From an uncultured Prevotellaceae bacterium (lineage in GTDB: Bacteria > Bacteroidota > Bacteroidia > Bacteroidales > Bacteroidaceae): a stretch of DNA of 64,000 nucleotides. Shown piece by piece: positions 13,329 through 20,434 of the stretch (within the stretch, counting starts at the first letter, position 1; every line of letters begins with the position of its first letter). Position numbers and translations under genes: made by a program. The notes below the pieces were generated by a model, which was given only the letters and a program-made list of their open reading frames with translations, had not been told where the DNA came from and did no database searches. The stretch is from assembly GCA_947305005.1 (NCBI GenBank), contig CAMZCM010000005.1, positions 86,606-150,605 on the forward strand, given 5' to 3'.

Positions 13329-15080
13329 TCACTTTTTCACACCTTGGTTCTGTTCCATCACACGCAAGAAATTTCCGCCCCATATCAGTCGTAGGTCTTC
13401 TTCGCTGTAGCGTTCGCGGAGCAGACGACGGGTGAAGTTAATGAGTTCCGAGGCAGACGCAAGACCAGGTACGCCGCCGTCGCCATCGAAATCAGTACCA
13501 ATGCCCACGTGTTCTACACCCATCACTTTTACCATGTGGTTAAGGTGTGCAACAGCATCTACGATAGAGGCTTGTTGGTCTGAACGCAGGAATCCATTGT
13601 AAAAGGTAACCTGTGCCACGCCGCCTTTCTGTGCAAGCGCACGCATTTGGTCATCGGTGAGGTTGCGAGGATGGTCGCAAAGAGCGCGGGCAGAGGAATG
13701 GGAACATACAATAGGTTGCGAACTGATGTCTAAAGCGTCGTAGAAACTACGTTCGCTGGCATGGGATAGGTCCACCATTATACCCATACGGTTCATCTTA
13801 CGGATTATCTCGGCACCAAAGGTTGACACTCCTTCAAGAGGTTCACCTTCTCGCGGACGTGCCGAGCCGCAGATATCATTATTCCCATTATGGCAGAGTG
13901 TCATATAGACGATACCCATATCGGCAAAGTGCTGTAAGAGCGAGAGGTCTTTGCCGATGGCATAACCGTTCTCAATGCCCAGCATGATAGCTTTTCGCCC
14001 TTCTGCTTTGAGGCGGTAGAGTTCAGCTGGAGTGCGGGCAATCGCCATGTACTGCTTGTTCTCCGTTGCAATTTGATGCAGACGGGCAAAACGACTTTCT
14101 GCCAACAGACGAGCTTGCTCGTAACCCTCGGGTGTTCGTTCCTTTTGGGGAATATATGCTACCATAATGCTGGCGTCCAATCCGCCCTCATTCATCTTAT
14201 GAAGGTCCACAAGGATATGCGGGTCACGTTGGTCGAAATGGATCTCTTGGTCGAAGAACATGGGAGTGTCGCAATGGCTATCGAGGGTGAGGATTCGGTT
14301 GTGGATGTGCCGAGCCTCATGGTAGTTGGCAGCTTCACCTTTTAACCAACGGAACAAAGGCATCATGCTTTCGTCACCTCGCAAGCAGAAACACTCGGGA
14401 TGCCATTGTACACCAATGATACTTTTATGTTCTGTAGATTCGATTGCCTCAATCACACCATCGGGAGCTGTCGCTGAGACACGAAGACAAGGGCCTGTTT
14501 CACGGACGGCTTGGTGATGGAAACTATTGACATAGAGCGTCTCTTCGCCCATGATGTTCCGTAGCAAAGATTCATCCGCTGTCGTTACCGTATGAGAGGC
14601 ATAGGCACGGTCCAAATCCTGACTATGCTTGATTGTTGGTGACGGAATGTCCTGCCAAACACTGCCTTCCAGTGCTACGGCCAGCATTTGGATTCCTCGG
14701 CAGATACCCAGCATGGGAATTTGTCTGTCGTAGGCTAGACGAATTAATAGGAGTTCGCACAGATCGCGCTTCGGATTAATTCCATGGAGATGAGGAATCG
14801 GCTCTTCGCCAGCAAACAGTGGATTCATGTCTCCGCCGCCCGAGAGGATGAGTCCATCGAGGTGCTCAAGCATCGTGACCAGTGCCTGTTCATCCGTTGT
14901 TGGCGGCAGCACCACGGGGGTGGCTCCGGCTCTCAGAACGCTCTCGTAATATCCTTCTGCTAACTCACATCCCTTTTCGCCAAAATTGCCCGTGATACCA
15001 ATCACGGGCTTGTATTCAGCACCTAATAAGGAGGTGTGGATGGTCTCGTAGTGCGATTTCCAGTTGAACATATTAATCAT
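13329..15080 (-). CDS. Fusion of class I amidotransferase-like gamma-glutamyl hydrolase (C26) and membrane-dipeptidase-type M19 enzyme
   Basis: 583 aa with no signal peptide, so cytoplasmic. Residues about 24-248 are a PuuD-like peptidase C26 domain: nucleophile Cys 127 in LGICRGIQML, and His 227/Glu 229 in WHPE. Residues about 258-580 are a peptidase M19 (renal dipeptidase) barrel: His 269/Asp 271 in DSHCDTP, Glu 370 in GIENGYAIG, His 440 in DLSHAS, His 461 in CSHSSAR, Asp 530 in GTDFDG. Both catalytic sets look complete. A gamma-glutamyl bond cleavage followed by dipeptide hydrolysis is a plausible joint role, inferred. The first ATG (15080) overlaps the end of the lrp gene; ATG 15071 is an equal alternative. 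Confidence 0.88.
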   Translation of the reverse strand: MINMFNWKSHYETIHTSLLGAEYKPVIGITGNFGEKGCELAEGYYESVLRAGATPVVLPPTTDEQALVTMLEHLDGLILSGGGDMNPLFAGEEPIPHLHGINPKRDLCELLLIRLAYDRQIPMLGICRGIQMLAVALEGSVWQDIPSPTIKHSQDLDRAYASHTVTTADESLLRNIMGEETLYVNSFHHQAVRETGPCLRVSATAPDGVIEAIESTEHKSIIGVQWHPECFCLRGDESMMPLFRWLKGEAANYHEARHIHNRILTLDSHCDTPMFFDQEIHFDQRDPHILVDLHKMNEGGLDASIMVAYIPQKERTPEGYEQARLLAESRFARLHQIATENKQYMAIARTPAELYRLKAEGRKAIMLGIENGYAIGKDLSLLQHFADMGIVYMTLCHNGNNDICGSARPREGEPLEGVSTFGAEIIRKMNRMGIMVDLSHASERSFYDALDISSQPIVCSHSSARALCDHPRNLTDDQMRALAQKGGVAQVTFYNGFLRSDQQASIVDAVAHLNHMVKVMGVEHVGIGTDFDGDGGVPGLASASELINFTRRLLRERYSEEDLRLIWGGNFLRVMEQNQGVKK

Positions 15081-15606
15081 CTGCTGTATCAGAAAGGAGT
15101 GCAGCCTTCTTTGCTGTCAACGCTTTGATGGCTGCTACGTCAGCATCAGAGAGTCCGATAGGTACTTCCGTCTTAATACTTTGCTTGAGGGAGATGAGCG
15201 TCTCGGTTGCCATCACACCCGGTATCTCCTGCAAACGATTGTTTAACAGTTCCATCAGGTGCGCATTGTCACGAGCATAGAGTTTGATCAGCATGGTATA
15301 AGGACCTGTAGTGAAGTGGCACTCCACTATTTCTGGGATCTTTTCAAACTCGTTGACAACATGCTTGTACATCGAGCCGCGTTCAAGTGTGATACCTACA
15401 TAAGTGCAGGTGTTGTATCCTAACGTAGCGGGATTGACATGGTAACCAGAACCAACGATGACACCGATGTCAACCAGACGTTGAACACGCTGATGAATAG
15501 CAGCACGAGAAACACCGCATTCGGTCGCAACATCCTTAAAAGGAATGCGTGCATTACGAGTGATGATTTCAAGAATCTTCTTGTCTAGGCTATCAATTTT
15601 TTCCAT
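15073..15606 (-). CDS. Lrp/AsnC family transcriptional regulator
   Basis: 177 aa. Residues 1-60 hold the winged helix-turn-helix (SLDKKILEIITRNARIPFKD and then CGVSRAAIHQRVQRLVDIGVI); residues about 65-150 are the ligand-binding AsnC/RAM domain. The C-terminal 25 residues (ALTAKKAALLSDTADD) extend beyond the usual Lrp size. First gene after a clear promoter and overlapping the C26-M19 gene, so it may control this operon in response to an amino acid or peptide; that is inference from position. Confidence 0.9.
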   Translation of the reverse strand: MEKIDSLDKKILEIITRNARIPFKDVATECGVSRAAIHQRVQRLVDIGVIVGSGYHVNPATLGYNTCTYVGITLERGSMYKHVVNEFEKIPEIVECHFTTGPYTMLIKLYARDNAHLMELLNNRLQEIPGVMATETLISLKQSIKTEVPIGLSDADVAAIKALTAKKAALLSDTADD

Positions 15607-15635
15607 TTACCTATTCTTTTTAATCAAAGTGTAAC

Positions 15636-15666
15636 GCAAAGGTAGGTATTTTAATTCATCCGACAA
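15636..15666 (-). promoter_or_regulatory. Promoter of the lrp-led operon
   Basis: Minus strand: TTG (15666-15664), 19 bases, then TACCTTTGC (15644-15636). ATG of the lrp gene is 30 bases downstream. Good match to the Bacteroidetes consensus. Confidence 0.6.
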
Positions 15667-15675
15667 GGATTTTTA

Positions 15676-15713
15676 ATAAAAAAATGACACCGAAGCATCA
15701 CTTCGGTGTCATT
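15676..15713 (-). terminator. Rho-independent terminator of the FKBP operon
   Basis: Perfect 13-bp stem (15683-15695 with 15701-15713, core CACCGAAG/CTTCGGTG), loop of 5, followed on the minus strand by a run of seven T. It stands 20 bases after the stop of the last FKBP gene. Confidence 0.9.
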
Positions 15714-15733
15714 ATGTACAAAAATAGAGTATT

Positions 15734-16621
15734 TTATTTGACTATTTCCAGTAGCTCAACCTTGAATATAAGGGTGGAAAATGGAGGTATCTTACCAGCT
15801 TCACGTGATCCGTAGCCAAGTTCTTGAGGAATATAGAGTTCCCACGTAGAACCTACAGGCATCATTGTGAGCGCTTCTGTCCATCCTTTGATCACCTGAT
15901 TGCAACCGAAGGTAGCCGGCTGTTTACGCTGATAAGAACTGTCAAAGACGGTACCGTCAATCAGCTTGCCTTCATAGTTCACCTTTACTTTATCAGTAGC
16001 GGTGGGTATTTCGCCTGTGCCTACGGTGAGTACTTTGTATTGCAAGCCGCTGGGTGTTGTCTTAACACTGTCTTTCTTAGCGTTTTCCTTCAAGAATGCT
16101 TCTCCGTCAGTGCGATTTTTCCCATATTTGGCCTCCATCTTCACGTTGTTATAATATTCTAGTTGTTTGGAGGCCAATGACTGTGCGCTGTCGCCAGTGA
16201 TGGTGGCGTTACCTGCGATGGCAGAGCGGAAACCTTCAATGAAGCGCTGCTTGTTCAACAAATCCACGCTGTCGTTGATTTGCTTGTTCGCCTGTGGGAT
16301 GATCTGTGATTCAACCTGTTGGCGAATCTCCTTGCCGGCGGTGTAAGCTTTCATCTGTTTGGTGGATTCGTCCATAGAAGGGTCGTCAAAGCCATTGAGA
16401 AAGTATGCGATGTAAGCGGTATCGACCCCCATACGCTGAACGAGATAACTCATCAGACCATTGGTCTGAGCGATTCCGTAAGCATAGCTGAAATCAGCCA
16501 TGGGGACAGTATCCACTTTCGCCACTTCGGCGACCTTCTTTTTCTTGGGCTTCTTGGCTGCATTCGTGCTGACGCAAACCAACAGGCTGAGAACAATGAT
16601 GATGAATTTGAATGCTTTCAT
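15734..16621 (-). CDS. FKBP-type peptidyl-prolyl isomerase, secreted
   Basis: 295 aa. Signal peptide MKAFKFIIIVLSLLVCVSTNA, then an FkpA-like N-terminal helical dimerisation region (about 45-180) and a C-terminal FKBP catalytic domain (about 190-295) with VKVNYEGKLIDGTVFDSSY and VIKGWTEALTMMPVGSTWEL. Acts on Xaa-Pro bonds of exported proteins in the periplasm. A GTG at 16630 is an alternative start but the ATG at 16621 gives the normal signal peptide. Third of three tandem FKBP genes; the terminator follows. Confidence 0.92.
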   Translation of the reverse strand: MKAFKFIIIVLSLLVCVSTNAAKKPKKKKVAEVAKVDTVPMADFSYAYGIAQTNGLMSYLVQRMGVDTAYIAYFLNGFDDPSMDESTKQMKAYTAGKEIRQQVESQIIPQANKQINDSVDLLNKQRFIEGFRSAIAGNATITGDSAQSLASKQLEYYNNVKMEAKYGKNRTDGEAFLKENAKKDSVKTTPSGLQYKVLTVGTGEIPTATDKVKVNYEGKLIDGTVFDSSYQRKQPATFGCNQVIKGWTEALTMMPVGSTWELYIPQELGYGSREAGKIPPFSTLIFKVELLEIVK

Positions 16622-16636
16622 CACTTTCACGAAATA

Positions 16637-17500
16637 TTATTCTTCAATACCTTCCAGTTGGATGGTGAATGTCAGAGCGCTAAATGGTTTGATGTTACCC
16701 ATGTCCTGTGCGCCATAGGCTTGATCCTGAGGAATATAAACAATCCATTTGGAACCAACAGGCATGGCGGTCAGGGCTGCTTTGAAGCCAGGAATCATCT
16801 GATTGGCACGGAAAGTAGTGGGCTCACTTTCCATGTTGCTATCGAATACGGTACCGTCGATGAGCTTACCTTCATAATGAACCTTCACGCGGCAGGTGTC
16901 AGCAGCAATAGCGCCAGTGCCTTCAGTGACGACTTCGTAAAAAATACCGTTGCCAAGTTCTTTCACACCTTCCTTCTTAGCAATCTCAGCGAGGTATTCC
17001 TCACCTTTCTGCTTGTTGTCTGCATAAGCTTTGGCACGGGCAGATTCGCGGATAGCGTCCATGCGGGTCTGAACAAATACCTGAGCGGAATCAACGCTCA
17101 TTACTTTTTCTACACCTGCAACAGCAGCTATGAAACCAGCATATACGTTGTTTTCGTTGATGGTCTGGGTGCTGTCTTCGCCGAAGATCATGTGATTGAT
17201 GTTCTGAATCATGCCCTGGCTAACCTGCTGGCCAATTTGAATACCTGCATAGTAAGCAGCCTTCTTCGGGTCCTTACCAGCCTTGATGCCCTCGCTGAAT
17301 CCCTTCAAGAACTCCTCAACTTGTGTGGTGTCAACACCCATACGCATTGCAAGATAGTCCTTCAGACCATTGGTCTGAGCCATACCGATAGCATAACTAA
17401 GTGTGTCAACATCAGTCTTCAGGCTGGCTGTAGGAGCCTGATTGCAAGAAGCCATGACAAAAGCCATGACAACTGCGAAGATAACAGAAATCTTTTTCAT
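16637..17500 (-). CDS. FKBP-type peptidyl-prolyl isomerase, lipoprotein
   Basis: 287 aa. Lipoprotein signal MKKISVIFAVVMAFVMASC (lipobox MASC, Cys 19) followed by Asn-Gln. FkpA-like N-terminal region with YAIGMAQTNGLKDYLAMRMG, then the FKBP domain (VKVHYEGKLIDGTVFDSN, MIPGFKAALTAMPVGSKW). It is clearly a paralogue of the genes on both sides; the three share the YA-GxxQxNxL segment near the start of the mature protein. Membrane-anchored chaperone/isomerase for envelope proteins. Confidence 0.92.
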   Translation of the reverse strand: MKKISVIFAVVMAFVMASCNQAPTASLKTDVDTLSYAIGMAQTNGLKDYLAMRMGVDTTQVEEFLKGFSEGIKAGKDPKKAAYYAGIQIGQQVSQGMIQNINHMIFGEDSTQTINENNVYAGFIAAVAGVEKVMSVDSAQVFVQTRMDAIRESARAKAYADNKQKGEEYLAEIAKKEGVKELGNGIFYEVVTEGTGAIAADTCRVKVHYEGKLIDGTVFDSNMESEPTTFRANQMIPGFKAALTAMPVGSKWIVYIPQDQAYGAQDMGNIKPFSALTFTIQLEGIEE

Positions 17501-17521
17501 TTTGTTCTTTTCTTATAGAGT

Positions 17522-18106
17522 TTATAATACTTTAATGAGTTCCACGTCGAATATGAGTGTGGAGTAAGGAGGGATGCTACTGCCGGCACCACGTTCTCCA
17601 TAACCGAGCAAATAGGGGATGAAGAAGCGGTACTTGGCACCCTCTTTCATGAGTTGTACACCTTCTGTCCATCCAGGAATCACACCGTCAAGAGGGAAGT
17701 CTGCAGGTTCACCGCGCTTGTAGCTACTGTCAAAGACAGTTCCGTTAATTAATGTGCCCTCATAGTGGCAACGAACTTTGTCTGTGGCCTTTGGACTGCG
17801 GCCGGTCCCCTCTGTTAGTACTTGATATTGGAGACCGCTCTTGGTGGTGGTTACCCCTTCTTTCTTTGCGTTAGCTTCCAAGAAAGCCTTGCCCTCGGCA
17901 ATGGCTCCTTGTGCTTGTTCACGGGCTTGTTTGTCAAAATATTCGTTCAGCAGCGTCTGTGCTTCGCGATGTGAGATTGCGGGCTCTGCGTCTGACAGAA
18001 CGTCGCAGATACTCTGAGTGAAATCTTGTACACTAAAATCCTTGATACCCATATTCTTCAGCTGTTGGCCGATACCGAGTCCCAAAGCATAACTAATCTT
18101 ATTCAT
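17522..18106 (-). CDS. FKBP-type peptidyl-prolyl isomerase without signal peptide
   Basis: 194 aa. Starts MNKISYALGLGIGQQLKNMG with no signal peptide, so predicted cytoplasmic, unlike its two tandem paralogues. Short N-terminal helical region, then FKBP domain from about residue 85 (VRCHYEGTLINGTVFDSSY, VIPGWTEGVQLMKEGAKYRF). ATG 18106 is chosen; an in-frame TTG at 18139 lies inside the promoter -7 box region and cannot be used from that promoter. First gene of the three-gene operon, so one transcript would supply cytoplasmic, anchored and soluble periplasmic versions. Confidence 0.9.
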   Translation of the reverse strand: MNKISYALGLGIGQQLKNMGIKDFSVQDFTQSICDVLSDAEPAISHREAQTLLNEYFDKQAREQAQGAIAEGKAFLEANAKKEGVTTTKSGLQYQVLTEGTGRSPKATDKVRCHYEGTLINGTVFDSSYKRGEPADFPLDGVIPGWTEGVQLMKEGAKYRFFIPYLLGYGERGAGSSIPPYSTLIFDVELIKVL

Positions 18107-18135
18107 ATTTTTCTTGCATGAGTTGAAAATCGGCT

Positions 18136-18144
18136 GCAAAGGTA
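18136..18144 (-). promoter_or_regulatory. -7 box of the FKBP operon
   Basis: Minus strand TACCTTTGC. It is separated by two bases from the left arm of the 41-bp inverted repeat. The leader to ATG 18106 would be about 25 nt. No clean TTG at the usual distance; that position is inside the repeat arm. Confidence 0.6.
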
Positions 18145-18146
18145 CA

Positions 18147-18298
18147 GATAATTTACGATTTGACCATTTACAATTTACAATTTATTTAAAAATATGATTC
18201 ATTTTAAGTTTTTTCCCGCTGTAGAATCAAATAAATCATAAATCAACAGAGAATCGTAAATAAATTGTAAATTGTAAATGGTCAAATCGTAAATTATC
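18147..18298. repeat. Perfect 41-bp inverted repeat with 70-bp spacer between divergent operons
   Basis: Arms 18147-18187 and 18258-18298 are exact reverse complements over 41 bases; the match ends at both outer edges. Each arm is itself built of 7-8-bp AT-rich units (ATTTACA, ATTTACA, ATTTGACC and so on). The arms lie just outside two divergent -7 boxes, each two bases away, so the region upstream of both promoters is the same sequence. A similar but imperfect arm lies upstream of the nucleotide-sugar dehydrogenase gene at 60084-60111. Confidence 0.95.
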
Positions 18299-18300
18299 AT

Positions 18301-18309
18301 TACTTTTGC
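18301..18309 (+). promoter_or_regulatory. -7 box of the sirtuin operon
   Basis: TACTTTTGC, two bases after the right arm of the inverted repeat; ATG 18330 is about 20 bases downstream. Mirror arrangement of the FKBP promoter on the other side. Confidence 0.6.
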
Positions 18310-18329
18310 CCTGTTAACTGAAGAAAACA

Positions 18330-19040
18330 ATGAAAAAAGTAGTTGTCTTGACAGGTGCAGGCATGTCCGCTGAAAGCGGCATCTCTACGTTTCGTGACTC
18401 TGGAGGCCTTTGGGAACAGCACCGTGTAGAGGATGTGGCAACCATTGAGGGCTATATCAGTAACCCTCGGCTTGTCATTGATTTCTACAATGAACGCAGG
18501 CGCCAGTTGCCTACTGTGAAACCTTGTCGTGGTCATGAGCTTCTGGCTGCGTTGGAGACGGATTTCGACGTGACAGTCATCACGCAAAATGTGGATGATT
18601 TGCATGAGCGGGCTGGCTCTTCAAAAGTTATTCACCTTCATGGAGAACTGATGAAGGCGACCTCCTCGTATGCGCCCAACGATCCTTCACAGATTATCAC
18701 CCTTTCACCCGACAACATGGATATTCATATAGGGGATAAAGCCGCAGATGGTAGCCAGTTGCGACCTTTCATCGTGTGGTTCGGTGAAGCCGTTCCTGAG
18801 ATTGAGCGTGCAGCTGCTATCTCGTCTGAAGCTGACATCTATGTCGTTATCGGAACTAGTCTCAATGTCTATCCCGCAGCAGGTCTCGTACAGTATGTGC
18901 CTGACAAAGCTCCCATCTATCTTATCGACCCGAAGGATGTGCCTTGGACGGCAGGACACCGCTATCGCCACATTAAGAAGGGAGCCTCCGAAGGGATGGA
19001 AGAGTTGACAAAAATGCTTAAATTGATTGCTCATGACTAA
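18330..19040 (+). CDS. cobB: NAD-dependent protein deacylase, class III sirtuin without zinc cysteines
   Basis: 236 aa Sir2 fold. TGAGMSAESGI (residues 8-18), TQNVDDLH (85-92) and catalytic His 104 in HLHGEL are present. FYNERRRQ has Tyr 53 and Arg 56, the pair that marks CobB/SIRT5-type enzymes acting on succinyl- and malonyl-lysine as well as acetyl-lysine. The usual two CxxC zinc pairs after HGEL are missing: that segment (residues 108-145) has no Cys, as in a minority of bacterial sirtuins. Cytoplasmic. First gene of a + strand operon; its stop overlaps the next ATG by 8 bases. Confidence 0.9.
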   Translation: MKKVVVLTGAGMSAESGISTFRDSGGLWEQHRVEDVATIEGYISNPRLVIDFYNERRRQLPTVKPCRGHELLAALETDFDVTVITQNVDDLHERAGSSKVIHLHGELMKATSSYAPNDPSQIITLSPDNMDIHIGDKAADGSQLRPFIVWFGEAVPEIERAAAISSEADIYVVIGTSLNVYPAAGLVQYVPDKAPIYLIDPKDVPWTAGHRYRHIKKGASEGMEELTKMLKLIAHD

Positions 19041-20016
19041 ATTAGATGCTGTGATGGCGGAACAACGTCATTGGCAGAAAATCGTGGGACTGAGTACAGT
19101 CGCTGAACTGAATCACGTCGTTCGCGAAGGTCATGCTACCGAAGTCATCAATGTCTCCGAGGCGTTGCAGGAACGGAAGATTGCGGTTGTTGCAGACCAG
19201 ATTCAGAGTTCTGGCTGTCGCATCGTCCTGTTGGCAGGACCCAGTAGCAGTGGCAAGACTACCACTAGCAAACGCCTTGCTGTTCAACTGGGTGCGGTGG
19301 GTTTGCGTCCTCGAATGATTTCTATGGACAATTATTTCGTCAACCGCGAACAGACACCGCTTGACGAGAAGGGTGACTATGACTATGAGTGCTTGCAGGC
19401 GTTGGATGTAGCTCTCTTCAATGAACAGTTACAGACCTTGTTGAGTGGCGGTGCCGTATCATTGCCCAAATATAATTTCCAAACGGGACATCGTGAACAA
19501 AGCGGAACAAAGACGCAGTTGAGTGATAACGAGGTGCTTATTATTGAAGGTATTCATGCGCTGAATCCGGAGCTAACTCCAATGATTCCCCGTGACCATA
19601 AATACCAGCTTTATGTTTCTGCTCTTACGACCATTCAGTTGGACGAACAGCGTCGCATCTCTACCTCCGACAACCGTTTGCTGCGTCGTATCATCCGCGA
19701 TCATAAGTTTCGTGGCTACTCAGCGACCGAGACGATTCGCCGTTGGCCCAGTGTGCGAGCAGGCGAGGAGAAATGGATTTTCCCTTATCAGGAGAACTGT
19801 GACCGCATGATCAATAGCGCCTTGCTCTATGAGCTGGCTGTGCTTCGCCGTTATGTCCTTCCTCTTTTGGAGGAAGTTCCTGAGAGCGAACCTGAATATG
19901 AGGAAGCTTGGCGCCTGCGGCAGCTAGTCGGCTTCTTTGAGCCTATTCCTGACAAACAAATCCCCCCCGTTTCGCTCTTGCGCGAGTTCTTGGGCGGCTC
20001 CAGTTTCCATTATTAA
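19033..20016 (+). CDS. Uridine/nucleoside kinase family protein, short form
   Basis: 327 aa P-loop kinase of the phosphoribulokinase/uridine kinase family. Walker A GPSSSGKT at 69-76, then SMDNYFVNREQTPLDEKGDYDYE and EVLIIEGIHALNPEL, typical of Bacteroidetes nucleoside kinases. Related proteins in this phylum are often about 550 aa with N-terminal TGS and tRNA-synthetase-editing-like domains; those are absent here, and the protein starts close to the kinase domain (TVAELNHVVREGHATEVINV). It probably phosphorylates a nucleoside, but the substrate is not evident. ATG 19033 overlaps the sirtuin stop. Confidence 0.85.
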   Translation: MTKLDAVMAEQRHWQKIVGLSTVAELNHVVREGHATEVINVSEALQERKIAVVADQIQSSGCRIVLLAGPSSSGKTTTSKRLAVQLGAVGLRPRMISMDNYFVNREQTPLDEKGDYDYECLQALDVALFNEQLQTLLSGGAVSLPKYNFQTGHREQSGTKTQLSDNEVLIIEGIHALNPELTPMIPRDHKYQLYVSALTTIQLDEQRRISTSDNRLLRRIIRDHKFRGYSATETIRRWPSVRAGEEKWIFPYQENCDRMINSALLYELAVLRRYVLPLLEEVPESEPEYEEAWRLRQLVGFFEPIPDKQIPPVSLLREFLGGSSFHY

Positions 20017-20020
20017 ATTT

Positions 20021-20434
20021 ATGAAAGCAGAAGATTATGCAAATCGCTTGGAGAGCCGTGGTGTCAAACCCACTTCTACCCGTCTGCTCGTGTATCGGGC
20101 ATTGGCGGAGCATCACCACGCGCTTTCGCTTCGTGAGCTGGATGACCATTTAGATACGGTCGATCGTTCCACGATATTCCGCACGCTTACTCTCTTGCTG
20201 GCTCACCACCTCGTTCACGCAATAGAAGACGGCACGGGTGTGGCGAAGTATGAGGCTTGTGCCGGGCACGATGAGTGCTCAATCGATGACCAGCATATCC
20301 ATTTCTATTGCCGCAAGTGTCAGCGTACCTTCTGTTTTCATTCCATTCATATCCCGTCTATCCAATTGCCTGAGGGCTTCACAATGGAAGGCGTTAACTA
20401 TTTAGTGAAAGGTATTTGTCCTTACTGCGCATGA
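20021..20434 (+). CDS. Fur-family transcriptional regulator
   Basis: 137 aa. Winged helix (about 1-75: VKPTSTRLLVYRALAEHHHA, TVDRSTIFRTLTLL) and a short metal-binding C-terminal domain with HIHFYCRKC (Cys 97, Cys 100) and CPYC (Cys 133, Cys 136), a structural zinc site. The second metal site expected in true Fur is reduced (HDECSIDDQHIH), so it may be Zur/PerR-like or a divergent member. Placed between nucleoside kinase and TrkH with stop/start overlap to trkH (ATGA). Metal specificity cannot be assigned. Confidence 0.85.
   Translation: MKAEDYANRLESRGVKPTSTRLLVYRALAEHHHALSLRELDDHLDTVDRSTIFRTLTLLLAHHLVHAIEDGTGVAKYEACAGHDECSIDDQHIHFYCRKCQRTFCFHSIHIPSIQLPEGFTMEGVNYLVKGICPYCA

Noticed and set aside
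16319..17518. 399-codon + strand open frame opposite two FKBP genes
   Set aside because: It crosses the borders of two clear genes on the other strand and encodes no recognisable domain; it is a mirror of their codon use.
18147..18298. 41-bp inverted repeat read as a terminator or as an on/off invertible promoter
   Set aside because: The 70-base loop and AT-rich stem are unsuitable for termination, and both -7 boxes are outside the arms, so inversion would not move a promoter.
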